Positions 1 to 12,861 of a DNA stretch of 64,000 nucleotides are shown here, in pieces. The position numbers were made by a program, and so were the translations under genes. The stretch is from Acinetobacter bouvetii DSM 14964 = CIP 107468 (lineage in GTDB: Bacteria > Pseudomonadota > Gammaproteobacteria > Pseudomonadales > Moraxellaceae). Location of the stretch: contig NZ_KB849729.1 in NCBI RefSeq assembly GCF_000368865.1, forward strand, positions 1 through 64,000, written 5' to 3'. Below the pieces are notes generated by a model. It was not told the DNA's origin. It did not search any database and saw only the letters and a program-made list of their open reading frames with translations. How positions within the stretch are numbered: the stretch's first letter is position 1; every line of letters begins with the position of its first letter.

Positions 1-1081
<1,081 letters not shown>

Positions 1082-1140
1082 ACGAAAGATTGACGACCGG
1101 TAAGAATCCACAACAAGTTGTTCTTCATTGATGTATCTGA

Positions 1141-1217
<77 letters not shown>

Positions 1218-1267
1218 TTCTGACTAGCTGTACAGAAAGAAGATGCATTGAATCTAGATGATAAGCT

Positions 1268-1343
1268 GGGGACTTAGCTTAGTTGGTAGAGCGCCTGCTT
1301 TGCACGCAGGAGGTCAGGAGTTCGACTCTCCTAGTCTCCACCA
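1268..1343 (+). tRNA. alaT: tRNA-Ala (anticodon TGC)
   Basis: A 76-nt cloverleaf with acceptor GGGGACT pairing with AGTCTCC (one G-U), anticodon loop CTTTGCACG (TGC) and encoded CCA. An Ile-Ala pair in the spacer is the standard layout in gammaproteobacteria. Confidence 0.97.
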
Positions 1344-1749
1344 TATATCGCTTTGCGATATGGTTAAGTTAATAAATGAACAGTCAAAAGGCTGTTAGTT
1401 TAGTCCTTAAGCAAACGAAGTTTTAGATCCTAGAGATTAGCAAGTATAAGCGTTATGATACGCGGACTTGATAATCTCTGTGATTTATCACGGTTTCCTG
1501 ACCTGACGAAGGCTGGAAAAATCATTAACAGAATATATTTGAGTTGAAATAATTTGTTCATACTCGTTTTAGTTAACTTAACAAGCAATTGTTAATGTTG
1601 AATGAAATGAGTTACTAGCGAAATTAACTGAATCAAGCGTTTTGGTATATGAATCTAATTGAAGCTGTACAGTGATTAAGTTCACAGAACTCTGAACTAA
1701 AATGTTGAAGATGCTACTTGTAGGCATCGTCGGCTGTTTGGGGTTGTAT
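1344..1749 (+). other. tRNA-Ala to 23S spacer
   Basis: About 400 nt of transcribed spacer with no gene. It should contain the 23S processing stem and antitermination sequences. I see no tRNA and no inserted element in it. Confidence 0.8.
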
Positions 1750-4644
<2,895 letters not shown>

Positions 4645-4828
4645 ACAACGCCCAAGCAGCTGTATATCATGCTTCAATTGATTCACATATAATCAATCAA
4701 ACTTGATTTAGTTAAAAAGCTAGATACAATGAACAAATTAAATGAACTCAAGTACTTCTGTTAATAACTCATTTGACCAAGCAACGGCACTGAAAAGATA
4801 AGACCAAATGCAAAGTCATAACAGTTGT

Positions 4829-4943
4829 GCTGGCGACAATAGCAAGAGTGAACCACCTGATCCCTTCCCGAACTCAGAAGTGAAACCTCTTAGCGCTGAT
4901 GGTAGTGTGGGGTTACCCATGTGAGAGTAAGTCATCGCCAGCT
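4829..4943 (+). rRNA. rrf: 5S ribosomal RNA
   Basis: About 115 nt. The terminal stem GCTGGCGAC pairs with the 3' ATCGCCAGC, and the internal CCCGAACTCAGAAGTGAAAC block is diagnostic of 5S. Confidence 0.96.
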
Positions 4944-4954
4944 CATTATTCGAA

Positions 4955-4990
4955 AACACCCCTAACTCAAGCAGTTAGGGGTGTTTTTTT
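4955..4990 (+). terminator. rRNA operon terminator
   Basis: A 13-bp perfect stem (AACACCCCTAACT with AGTTAGGGGTGTT) followed by a run of T ends the rrn operon. Confidence 0.95.
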
Positions 4991-5056
4991 ATGCATTAAA
5001 TAAAAATAGGAAGGATAAAGCGGAAGGACGGGCAGAGTCAGAAAGCCAGCATAAGG

Positions 5057-6448
5057 TTAATCTGCTGTTTCAATAGAATTTAGCTGCCTGCGCGCATGCT
5101 TAAGTGCTGTTCGAAGGCCTTCTTCTAAAGTTGGATGATAAAAAGGCTTTGTTAGAGCAGCATCAACAGTGAGCTCTTCCGCAATGATCCAGGCCAATAA
5201 ATGTGCGAGATGTTCTGCAGATTCAACAAATAGCTCGGCACCTAAGATTTTTCTTGAAATTTTATCGACGTAAATCTCGGCTGCTCCTTTATTTTTTCCG
5301 AGAACCAGCGCCCGGCCTTGTTTTTCATAAGATACAAGACCTGTTACAAATTCAATATTATTGCCTTTAAGTTTTTTAAAGCTCTGTCCGACTGTTGCCA
5401 TTTCTGGTGAGCTGAAAACAATACCTAAGGGGGTAAGCATTTTTATTGATTGAATCTCAGGAAAATTTAAAGCATTGTGAATGGCGGCTTTTCCTTCATG
5501 AGCTGCTTCGTGCTGAATCGGTGTGGTCGTTTTCGCATCGCCAATAATAAAAATAGGATAATGAAGCAGCTGCTTCGTCTGATCATCAACAGGGAGATTT
5601 CGCAGATCAGTAAATGCATCATTAATGTTTTCCAGCTTGAGATGCTGTAAATTACTGTCCCGGCCAGTTGCTGAAAGTACGTAATCAGCAATTAACAGAC
5701 ATTCGGAGCCATTTTCCTCATATGTAATTTCAATGCCTGATTGAGAACTTTCAACTTTTTTTGGCAATACTTCAAACTTAATGTCTAATTCAGCCTGTAA
5801 TTCTTTTTGAGCCAGCATTTGAAGATTCGGGCTGGTTAATGTCCCGACTTTTCGGCTGCGTGCAAATATTGTAGTTTTGACACCAAGCCTGTGCATAGCT
5901 TGCGCCAGTTCTATCGCAATAACACCGCTGCCGATAACGGCCAATGATTCGGGCAATTCGGGCAGTTCAAAAATATCATCTGAAGTAATCAGCCGGTCTC
6001 TAAGCGCTGATTTCCATTGAGGATTAAATGAGGGGGTGGATCCTACAGCAATGATGAAAGACTTGGCTTGATAAGTGGAATTGTTGACTTGTACTGTATT
6101 GGCATTAATAAAAGAGGCATGTCCAGAAATTTTATGCGATGCTTCCCAGCTATTTACGTCTTTTAATGTGGCTGCTGTAAAACGGTTTCGCAACTCTCTT
6201 ACATGCGGCATGACATTTATTGTATTGATATTGGCTTCTATCTTCAAAGCGACTTCTGCCGCATGCTGAATGTCATGCATTCGGTTTGCAGATGAGATGA
6301 GTACTTTGCTGGGCATGCAGCCAACACGCGCACATGTGGTATCCCAAGGGCCATCATTGATGATGAGTATATTTTGTGTATGCTTTATTGCTTCTTTATA
6401 AGCCGCAATACCTGCTGTTCCAGCACCAATAATGATAATGTCGAACAT
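5057..6448 (-). CDS. Dihydrolipoyl dehydrogenase-like pyridine nucleotide-disulfide oxidoreductase
   Basis: A 463-residue flavoprotein of the lipoamide dehydrogenase/mercuric reductase family. An N-terminal FAD motif (GAGTAG, residues 8-13) is followed by the redox-active CARVGCMPSK (Cys39/Cys44). A central NAD-binding VIGSGVIA follows, and the C-terminal dimer domain has the YHPTLEEG His-Glu pair, so the catalytic set looks complete. The start at 6448 has AAGGAG just upstream; a longer frame exists but lacks such support. The gene stands alone, not beside pyruvate or oxoglutarate dehydrogenase subunits. It may therefore be an accessory E3-type or other disulfide reductase rather than the main Lpd; the substrate is not known. 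Confidence 0.9.
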   Translation of the reverse strand: MFDIIIIGAGTAGIAAYKEAIKHTQNILIINDGPWDTTCARVGCMPSKVLISSANRMHDIQHAAEVALKIEANINTINVMPHVRELRNRFTAATLKDVNSWEASHKISGHASFINANTVQVNNSTYQAKSFIIAVGSTPSFNPQWKSALRDRLITSDDIFELPELPESLAVIGSGVIAIELAQAMHRLGVKTTIFARSRKVGTLTSPNLQMLAQKELQAELDIKFEVLPKKVESSQSGIEITYEENGSECLLIADYVLSATGRDSNLQHLKLENINDAFTDLRNLPVDDQTKQLLHYPIFIIGDAKTTTPIQHEAAHEGKAAIHNALNFPEIQSIKMLTPLGIVFSSPEMATVGQSFKKLKGNNIEFVTGLVSYEKQGRALVLGKNKGAAEIYVDKISRKILGAELFVESAEHLAHLLAWIIAEELTVDAALTKPFYHPTLEEGLRTALKHARRQLNSIETAD

Positions 6449-6590
6449 ATGAACTCCTTGTGAATTGTTGGGCTTAGATCTCAAAACATTTGTCATGCTT
6501 TTGTTTACATAAAGCAGCAACTATGATTACATATCCAGCAATAAATATTTATAACGCGCTTAAAAATTGATGAGGGTTTTGGGGATTTCC

Positions 6591-8810
6591 ATGGAAAAGA
6601 AACAAATTGGTTTAAAATTATCAGCTGTTGCTTTGGCTGTATTGCTGGCAAGCTGCGGAGGCGGCGGCAGTGAAGGGTATTATAATCAGCAATCAAGCGG
6701 TAGCACAGGCTCTTCAAATAATCCTAATACGGGTGAAGCCGTTAAGTCTCTGAATGCTAGCGCAATTCAGCTGAAAAATTTGAATGGCAATTCGACTGCG
6801 GTTATTACAGCAGAGGGTGTAACAGCTACTGTAAAAGTGACAGATCAGTCTGGAAATGGTGTCAGCGGAGCAATCGTAACATTTACTTCAACTGGTGGCG
6901 TCACTTTTGGCAGTTCCAATGGTGCGGTAGTGACCAATGCAAATGGTGAAGCAACTATTTCAGTAACACCTGAAAATTTGAGCAGTACAGGCGCCTACAA
7001 AATTTCAGCAAGTGCTGAATTTGATGGCAATACTGCCACAGCGAAAGATGCAGTCTTTAGTTTACAGTCTTTAAATGTTGTCTTAGCGAATATATCTGCT
7101 GCCGCTGCTAGTCTTTCATCTGGCGCTTCTACAAATATTACTTTAAAAACTTTAAATCAAGATTCTGACGCTCAAAATAATGTAACGGTGAACTTTACTG
7201 CAAGCTGCGGTACATTTGATCCTGCATCTGTCATTTCATCAAATCAAGGCAATGTTATTACTTCATATAAAGCCATTGCTTCGAATGGTGATTTATGTGA
7301 AGGCCCAGTTGTTGTTACAGCATCTTCGCCTAGCAGCTCATCTTCTGTTACAACGACACTGAATATTGCAGCGGTGGCCGCCGATTCTCTAGTTTATACA
7401 ACGACTGCTGATGTTAATCTGGGTATTAAAAACAGTGGATCAGCAGCATCCAGCTCTATTGAGTTTACGCTGTATGCCAATGGTGTTCCAGCACGAGACA
7501 AAAACGTTGAGGTCTCTTTGGAAAAAGCGCCAAATGATCTTCATTTTGTGACATTGAATAACCGTTCTACTCAAACTTTAAAAAGTGATTCTAAAGGTAA
7601 AATTGTTGTTAATTTATATCCAGGCAATATCCCTGGCCCTGTAGAGATTAAAGCAACGCTGGTGGCATCTCCAACAGTGTCAGCAATTTCTAAAGGGGTG
7701 AAGGTTTCTTCTGGACGTGTTACACAAAATGGTGTAAGCCTATCTGTTTCTAAACAATCCTTACGTACAGATATTGATGGTGATGTTGCAACGATTGTTG
7801 CCCGGATGCGTGACCGTACAGGTAACCCTGTACCAAAAGATACAGTCATCAGTTTTGTCAGCGAAGGCGGTAAAGTTGATTCAAACTGTATGACGGATGA
7901 TAAAGGTGTTTGCTCTGTGACTTTAACTACCCAGAGCCCAAGACCTTTAGATAACCGTGTGACTGTTTTAGCCTATGTTGAAGGTGACAAGAGTTATATA
8001 GATAATAATGGCGACAATTTATATACAGCAGGCACGGATACCTTAACTGATAATATTGGCGATTTCTTTAAGGATGATAACGAAGATAATCTACATAGTG
8101 TAGGTGAATTCATTTATCAAAAAGCCGCAGGCGCATTACAATGCGCGATTTCTAGCTTTGCACAACCGAATATCCCAAATACTTGCGACAGTGGCCTAAG
8201 TGCAGTACTGCGCCAACAATTGGTATTCTCTTTTGCACACGACACACCAACATTTGTTTGGAATGCAGGATTTGATAGTAATGGGTTCATTACAAGTGGT
8301 TCAGGCAATTTCAGCTTCCAAGTGTTTGGCAACTCGCAAAAAACGGTACCAATGCCATCAGGTACAACTATTTCTGTAGCAGTGAAAGATAATAGTGATT
8401 TTCAACCTAAAGCCAAACTTCAATTAGATACTGCAGATTCAACTAAACAAATCTTGAAAGTTTCAGGGGCAGAACCAAATACTACTTTAATTGTAACGAT
8501 TAATGATATTGATTATGCTGTAATAATTGATTCAACTGGAACGGGAAGTAAGGGGGGGATTGCATCAACTGTTACGGGCACCCCTGAAATAACTTATAAA
8601 AATTTATCTTGTGAAGCTGAAATTAGAAGTGGAAATTTAACCGTTCCGAATACTATGGCTTTATTAACACCAAGTACATTCGCAAATAATGGAAATGACC
8701 TAGTGGATTATACAGTACGCTTGAAAGGCTGTACGGCAGGAGATGATGTAAAAATCATTTCAAGTGTTCCAGGCGGTAAGAGCCTAACATCTTGGCTGGA
8801 TATTAAATAA
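6591..8810 (+). CDS. Ig-like (Big_1-type) repeat lipoprotein
   Basis: A 739-residue surface lipoprotein. The signal peptide ends in LLASC (lipid Cys22), followed by a poly-Gly, Ser/Asn-rich linker. The body is built of beta-sandwich repeats of the invasin/intimin Big_1 type. Two clear units read as V-x-V-x-D-x(2)-G-N-x-V plus 'G-x-A-x-I-S-V', roughly at residues 40-135 and 375-460. Cysteines are scarce and mostly in the C-terminal half. The start was chosen at 6591 (GGGGA upstream) rather than an ATG 24 nt earlier, because it gives a proper lipoprotein signal. The role is probably adhesion or surface architecture; the function is inferred from the fold only. Confidence 0.85.
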   Translation: MEKKQIGLKLSAVALAVLLASCGGGGSEGYYNQQSSGSTGSSNNPNTGEAVKSLNASAIQLKNLNGNSTAVITAEGVTATVKVTDQSGNGVSGAIVTFTSTGGVTFGSSNGAVVTNANGEATISVTPENLSSTGAYKISASAEFDGNTATAKDAVFSLQSLNVVLANISAAAASLSSGASTNITLKTLNQDSDAQNNVTVNFTASCGTFDPASVISSNQGNVITSYKAIASNGDLCEGPVVVTASSPSSSSSVTTTLNIAAVAADSLVYTTTADVNLGIKNSGSAASSSIEFTLYANGVPARDKNVEVSLEKAPNDLHFVTLNNRSTQTLKSDSKGKIVVNLYPGNIPGPVEIKATLVASPTVSAISKGVKVSSGRVTQNGVSLSVSKQSLRTDIDGDVATIVARMRDRTGNPVPKDTVISFVSEGGKVDSNCMTDDKGVCSVTLTTQSPRPLDNRVTVLAYVEGDKSYIDNNGDNLYTAGTDTLTDNIGDFFKDDNEDNLHSVGEFIYQKAAGALQCAISSFAQPNIPNTCDSGLSAVLRQQLVFSFAHDTPTFVWNAGFDSNGFITSGSGNFSFQVFGNSQKTVPMPSGTTISVAVKDNSDFQPKAKLQLDTADSTKQILKVSGAEPNTTLIVTINDIDYAVIIDSTGTGSKGGIASTVTGTPEITYKNLSCEAEIRSGNLTVPNTMALLTPSTFANNGNDLVDYTVRLKGCTAGDDVKIISSVPGGKSLTSWLDIK

Positions 8811-8822
8811 TGTAAGCATAAA

Positions 8823-8850
8823 AAACAGCGCTTCGGCGCTGTTTTTTATT
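8823..8850 (+). terminator. Terminator of the Ig-repeat gene
   Basis: Stem AACAGCGC-TTCG-GCGCTGTT followed by a T-run. It also lies downstream of the opposing small lipoprotein gene and may serve both strands. Confidence 0.92.
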
Positions 8851-8869
8851 CAAGGATTCTATAAACGAT

Positions 8870-8974
8870 TTAAATTGAGGTTCCGACGCTTACTCCAACA
8901 GTAGGTCGAACATTAAGTGAGCTGCAGCCGCAAACAGCAAGTGTGCAGATGAACATCAAGAGTAATTTATTCAT
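8870..8974 (-). CDS. Small lipoprotein, 34 residues
   Basis: A short frame reading MNKLLLMFICTLAVCGCSSL and then 14 more residues ending in GTSI. It has an N-terminal Lys, a hydrophobic stretch and a lipobox-like AVCGCSS, so it looks like a tiny lipoprotein. Its ATG overlaps the stop of the preceding DUF442 gene by 8 nt, which suggests translational coupling. It is the last gene of a three-gene operon in which both junctions are 8-nt overlaps. I recognise no family. It resembles entericidin-size lipoproteins only in length and type. Confidence 0.72.
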   Translation of the reverse strand: MNKLLLMFICTLAVCGCSSLNVRPTVGVSVGTSI

Positions 8975-9389
8975 TCAATAGGCCTTGAGCTTTGGCTTGA
9001 TTAAACAGCGCAGCAGAGCGTGAACCGCTTTTGCAAACCATCAGGATGGGTTTAGGCAGTTCTTGATAATATTTGGCAAATTCAATAATGTCTGTTTGAG
9101 AAATTTTACCGCTGGTCACTGGCTGATAAATCACGCTGACTTGCGACTTTTCCGCAATATTGCGCAACTCATTCACGGTAACAGCATTGCCTTGCTCTTG
9201 GTCAGGGCGGTTCACAATCACAGATTTAAAATGATGCTGCTTTAACAAAGCGCTGAACTTATCAGCAGTCATTTGTCCTGCCACGCTGAGCTTGCTATTC
9301 AGCGCAATACTGTCATTCTCAGCCATAGCGGGAAATGAACACAGCAGCGATGCACTCAACAGCAAACTTCTCAGGAGCGGCTTAGTCAT
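8967..9389 (-). CDS. Exported DUF442 (BLH phosphatase-like) protein
   Basis: A 140-residue protein with a cleavable signal peptide (hydrophobic core, then FPAMA-EN). It carries the DUF442/TIGR01244 fold related to dual-specificity phosphatases. The nucleophile loop is VCKSGSRS near residue 118 (C-x4-R spacing). It pairs with the cytoplasmic paralogue encoded immediately upstream, whose stop overlaps its start by 8 nt. Known relatives are called phosphatases or sulfurtransferases; the substrate is unknown. The exported location is unusual for this fold. Confidence 0.82.
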   Translation of the reverse strand: MTKPLLRSLLLSASLLCSFPAMAENDSIALNSKLSVAGQMTADKFSALLKQHHFKSVIVNRPDQEQGNAVTVNELRNIAEKSQVSVIYQPVTSGKISQTDIIEFAKYYQELPKPILMVCKSGSRSAALFNQAKAQGLLNE

Positions 9390-9717
9390 CCAGCAAATCC
9401 ATCTGTTTTGCCAGCTGGTACAAATTATTAGAACGGTTTCCTGTACGGCAGAACATCAATACAGGTTTAGGCAATTCATTGAAGTGATTAGCAAAAGCAC
9501 GAACGTCGACCTCAGTAATTTGACCGGCAACTACGGGCTGATAAACATAGTCGAGGCCTGCTGCGCGGGCTGCTTCCTCAATTTGAGCGCTTGTTGGCTG
9601 CTCAGGGCCGCCTTCCATATCTGGGCGGTTATTGATAATGGATTTAAAGCCTTTTTCAATCACTTGTGTTACATGTTCAGGGCCGATTTGACCAGCAAAG
9701 CCAACATTTTCGCTCAT
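9382..9717 (-). CDS. DUF442 (TIGR01244) phosphatase/sulfurtransferase-like protein
   Basis: A 111-residue cytoplasmic protein that is nearly all one DUF442 domain. It has an N-terminal GFKSIINNRPDMEGG block and a nucleophile loop MFCRTGNRS near residue 93. It is the first gene of a minus-strand operon and overlaps the exported paralogue downstream by 8 nt. Family members are linked to sulfide handling when fused to beta-lactamase-fold dioxygenases; no such partner is seen here. Confidence 0.88.
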   Translation of the reverse strand: MSENVGFAGQIGPEHVTQVIEKGFKSIINNRPDMEGGPEQPTSAQIEEAARAAGLDYVYQPVVAGQITEVDVRAFANHFNELPKPVLMFCRTGNRSNNLYQLAKQMDLLDD

Positions 9718-9839
9718 CGTGTCACTCCATAATTTAAATAATAGAATTATGCTTTATGATAGCATTAAGCCTTAATATCAGCTTGATGTATTGAAATATT
9801 TATAAACGATTACAACCATAAAAAACATCTGGAGCAATT

Positions 9840-10736
9840 ATGCATGCTTATACTGTTGAGCCGCTGTATGTTAAAAGCGGGCAAGAGGTGATCGCTGCAG
9901 ATTTCTATCGGCCGAAGAGCGTGCAGAAGCCAGGTGTCATTATTATGGCGCATGGGCTTGCATGCTTGCGCCAATTTAAACTCGTACAATTTGCCCAGCG
10001 TTTTGCCCATGCTGGCCATGCGGTTGTCCTGTTTGATTACCGCTATTGGGGCGGCAGCACTGGCCGTCCAAGGGAGCTGGTCTCGCTGCAGGCGCAGCTG
10101 GAAGATTGGCGGACGATGCTGATGCATGTCGCGCAGCGCAAATCAATTGACAGCCGTAAAATTGTGCTTTGGGGGATTTCCTTAAGTGCAGGCTATGTGC
10201 TGGATATTGCCTCTGAAAATAAAAATATTCAGGCGGTGATTGCTTTAAATCCTTTTGTCGATGGCGCTGAAAGCGCGAAGCAATACCCGCTGCCGCTGCT
10301 GCCCAAAGCATTAAAAATCTCCAGTCAGGATTATATGGGCGCAAAAGTGGGCATGCAGCCGAAAAGCTTGCCGGTTGTTTCCGAACAGGAGCTGTGCTTT
10401 GTTCCTGTTGCCGGCGCATATGAAGGCTACCAGTCTATTCTGCATTCCGATTATTACTGGAGCGGTGAAATACCGGCAAGGGTCTTCTTTAATTTAATCC
10501 GTTACCGGCCCATGCAAAATTTGAGACGCATTGCTGTGCCGGTACTGTATATCGCGTCAAAGCAGGACAGTTTAATTCCTTTAGAAATCAGCCGAGAAGC
10601 AGCCACTAATATTGCGCCTTATGCAGATTATCATGAATGGGAAATGCGGCATTTTGACATTTATCATGGAAAATGGTTTGAAAAAGCGGTAGCAGTTCAA
10701 TTAGACTTTTTGAATCAACATATTGGAGACGGCTAA
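9840..10736 (+). CDS. Alpha/beta hydrolase
   Basis: A 298-residue serine hydrolase of the dienelactone/CocE-like type. The oxyanion strand is MAHGLA (residues 36-41). The nucleophile elbow is GISLSAG with Ser114. A late acidic residue (SKQDSLIP) and His (EMRHFDIYHG) complete the triad. There is no signal peptide, so it is cytoplasmic. Its stop codon abuts the ATG of trxC, so the two are co-transcribed. The substrate cannot be told from sequence. Confidence 0.88.
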   Translation: MHAYTVEPLYVKSGQEVIAADFYRPKSVQKPGVIIMAHGLACLRQFKLVQFAQRFAHAGHAVVLFDYRYWGGSTGRPRELVSLQAQLEDWRTMLMHVAQRKSIDSRKIVLWGISLSAGYVLDIASENKNIQAVIALNPFVDGAESAKQYPLPLLPKALKISSQDYMGAKVGMQPKSLPVVSEQELCFVPVAGAYEGYQSILHSDYYWSGEIPARVFFNLIRYRPMQNLRRIAVPVLYIASKQDSLIPLEISREAATNIAPYADYHEWEMRHFDIYHGKWFEKAVAVQLDFLNQHIGDG

Positions 10737-11168
10737 ATGATTATTGTATGCCCAAGCTGCAGCGCTAAAAATCGAGTGCCAGAAGATAAGCTTTCGGCCA
10801 GTCCAGCATGCGGGCAATGCCATAGCAACCTGATTCCGCTTGCGCCTATTGAGCTGAATGAGCAGAATTTCAGCAGTTTTATTACGCATAGTGATCTGCC
10901 TATTTTGATTGACTTATGGGCGGAATGGTGCGGGCCCTGTAAAATGATGGCGCCGCATTTTGCGCAAGCGGCGAAGCTGTACCCGAATGTGGTTTTCGCT
11001 AAAATTAATACGGAAGAGAATCCGCGGCTCAGCAGCGCCTTTAATGTTCGAAGCATTCCGACCCTAGTTTTAATGAATAAAACCAGCGAAATTGCTAGAA
11101 TAAGCGGTGCGTTACGATCCAGTGAACTGCAAAAGTGGCTGGATCAACAATTAACTGCCCAAAAGTAA
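10737..11168 (+). CDS. trxC: Thioredoxin 2 (TrxC)
   Basis: A 143-residue thioredoxin with the N-terminal zinc module that defines TrxC: Cys pairs CPSC (5/8) and CGQC (25/28), the first in a MIIVCPSC start. The active site is WCGPC (Cys65/Cys68). The cis-proline region reads RSIPT. It reduces disulfides in the cytoplasm, typically under oxidative stress, and zinc release modulates it. It is directly coupled to the upstream hydrolase gene. Confidence 0.95.
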   Translation: MIIVCPSCSAKNRVPEDKLSASPACGQCHSNLIPLAPIELNEQNFSSFITHSDLPILIDLWAEWCGPCKMMAPHFAQAAKLYPNVVFAKINTEENPRLSSAFNVRSIPTLVLMNKTSEIARISGALRSSELQKWLDQQLTAQK

Positions 11169-11187
11169 ATCAGGGCTTGGAGTTACA

Positions 11188-11607
11188 GTGTCAGATTCTC
11201 ATGTAAAACCGGAGGGAACCCTATCCCTTCAAACGATTGCAATGCCGGCAGATACCAACTGGAGCGGTGATGTTTTCGGCGGATGGATTGTGTCGCAAAT
11301 GGACTTGGCCGGAGCAATTCACGCTGAACGCTTCAGCAAAGGGCGCTGCGCCACTATTTCGATTAACCAAATGACATTTTTGGTTCCGGTAAAAGTGGGC
11401 GATGTGATCAGCTGCTATACCAAAATATTAAAAGTCGGCAATACTTCAATTCAAATGCAAATTGAAGTGTGGGACAGCCATGACAGTTCTCGTGATCCAG
11501 TCCGGGTAACTGAGGGCGTATTTACCTTTGTTGCCGTCGATGTCAAAGGGGCTAAGCGTCAAATTTCTGATGAAGTGAAAGCAAAATTTGCAGCGAAACA
11601 TGCATAA
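11188..11607 (+). CDS. Acyl-CoA thioesterase, YciA-like hotdog fold
   Basis: A 139-residue hotdog-fold thioesterase. The helix motif DVFGGWIVSQMDLAGA with its Asp is the hallmark of the YciA/acot7 group. It starts with GTG, 20 nt after trxC, and so probably ends the hydrolase-trxC operon. It would hydrolyse acyl-CoA esters in the cytoplasm. Confidence 0.9.
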   Translation: MSDSHVKPEGTLSLQTIAMPADTNWSGDVFGGWIVSQMDLAGAIHAERFSKGRCATISINQMTFLVPVKVGDVISCYTKILKVGNTSIQMQIEVWDSHDSSRDPVRVTEGVFTFVAVDVKGAKRQISDEVKAKFAAKHA

Positions 11608-11625
11608 AAAATTCAGCTGAAATAT

Positions 11626-11656
11626 CAAAAAGCCAGTTCATACACTGGCTTTTTTT
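11626..11656. terminator. Bidirectional terminator
   Basis: AAAAAGCCAGT pairs with ACTGGCTTTTT around a 6-nt loop. A-rich and T-rich flanks allow it to end both the thioesterase gene and the opposing lipoprotein gene. Confidence 0.9.
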
Positions 11657-11672
11657 GTGCAGATAAAACAGG

Positions 11673-12167
11673 TTAGAACATGGTGTTGCTATTGGCGCTG
11701 TCTGCAGGCACATCCTGCTGTACATCCCAATGCTCTACAATTTTGCCATTTTCTACACGGAAAATATCAACAATTGCTGTGCCTTTGTCTTGGCCGTTTT
11801 CGGTAGAAAGCACATGTAAAAAGACCAAATCGCCTTCAGCAGCAGCGCGCTTAATGACGCTTTGGGCTTGAGGGTTTTCCTTAAAGTGCTGCGTGAAATA
11901 ATTGACAAATGGCGCTTTGCCATCCGGCACATGCGGGTTGTGTTGAATATACTGATTGCCAATATAGCGGTCAGCATAGGCTGCCACCTGATGCTTTTGA
12001 AATACGCCTTCATAAAAGTCGATGACTGTTTTCTTATTTTCAGCGGCTTGATCAGCTGAGGACAAGGTGCTGACGGCAGTTCTGGCTGCAGATGGGTTTT
12101 GACTGCAGGCAGACAGCAGGGGAATGGCTGTCAATAATAATGCAGAGGTCAGGATCAATTTTTTCAT
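11673..12167 (-). CDS. SnoaL/NTF2-like lipoprotein
   Basis: A 164-residue protein with a lipoprotein signal (LLSAC, Cys21). It carries a SnoaL-type NTF2-like domain: FYEGVF, 'YIQHNPHVPDG' and a late 'VDIFRVENGKIVEHWDV' block, all typical of the polyketide cyclase SnoaL-like family. Probably anchored on the periplasmic side of a membrane. The enzyme activity, if any, is unknown. Confidence 0.87.
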   Translation of the reverse strand: MKKLILTSALLLTAIPLLSACSQNPSAARTAVSTLSSADQAAENKKTVIDFYEGVFQKHQVAAYADRYIGNQYIQHNPHVPDGKAPFVNYFTQHFKENPQAQSVIKRAAAEGDLVFLHVLSTENGQDKGTAIVDIFRVENGKIVEHWDVQQDVPADSANSNTMF

Positions 12168-12264
12168 TGTTTGGCTCTGGGACTTTTAGATATGTGTCTA
12201 TCCTGAGCTGAAGCAGATGTTTTAAATAGAAGAATTCTGTTTGTGCGAAGTACAGGATCAGTAA

Positions 12265-12298
12265 CAATAAAACTTACCTAAAGGTAAGTTTTATTTAC
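12265..12298. terminator. Terminator hairpin
   Basis: AATAAAACTTACC pairs with GGTAAGTTTTATT around a 3-4 nt loop. It lies just downstream of the minus-strand DUF4442 gene and upstream of the lipoprotein gene. Confidence 0.85.
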
Positions 12299-12325
12299 AT
12301 TTTAAGAAAATTCTGCTGGGCTTTT

Positions 12326-12832
12326 TCAGCTTTTCTTTTTGAGATGGGATTTGGCGACCCATGCCCAAAGCATTTCGCATTTGATCGGCTCTTCGCCAGA
12401 TTCATCCTGGAGAGTCACACTCACCAAAGTTTCGCCTTTCTCTGTACTCTGCATGAGTTTTTGCTGCTCTGCAGTTAAGGTTGCTGTTGCTGTCATTGCG
12501 CCTTTGCTTGGGCGTTTAAAATCAGCCTTCATGCTTTTAATCAGCACAATGGCGCTGTCCGGAACATTCATGGCCGTCACAAAACCTGTTGCGGTTTCCG
12601 CAAGGAGCGCCATCGCGCAGGCATGCAGCTGGCCAATATGGTTTTGCATGGCTTTATGATTGGCCAAGCTTACCGTTACCTGTGAAGCGCTGACTTCAAG
12701 GTAACGGATTTTGGCTGTGCCGACCATAGGAACGATACGGCCAAAGGCTTTTGACCACAGCGCAGTGCGGATGCCTTGAGGGAATCTGGCGGTGCTGTGC
12801 ACCAGTTTAGATAAACGGTTGCGCTGAGTCAT
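12326..12832 (-). CDS. DUF4442 hotdog-fold protein
   Basis: A 168-residue protein of the PaaI-like/DUF4442 hotdog family. The block NHIGQLHACAMALLAETATG corresponds to the central hotdog helix. No transmembrane segment. A thioesterase activity is likely from the fold but not shown. It sits between YajQ and the SnoaL lipoprotein without overlap. Confidence 0.82.
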   Translation of the reverse strand: MTQRNRLSKLVHSTARFPQGIRTALWSKAFGRIVPMVGTAKIRYLEVSASQVTVSLANHKAMQNHIGQLHACAMALLAETATGFVTAMNVPDSAIVLIKSMKADFKRPSKGAMTATATLTAEQQKLMQSTEKGETLVSVTLQDESGEEPIKCEMLWAWVAKSHLKKKS

Positions 12833-12861
12833 GTGATCCTCTGCTTGGCAGAGTATCTGCC

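Noticed and set aside
9292-9732. 146-codon plus-strand frame
   Set aside because: Lies opposite the two DUF442 genes, which have motifs, signal peptide and ribosome sites; it is a shadow.
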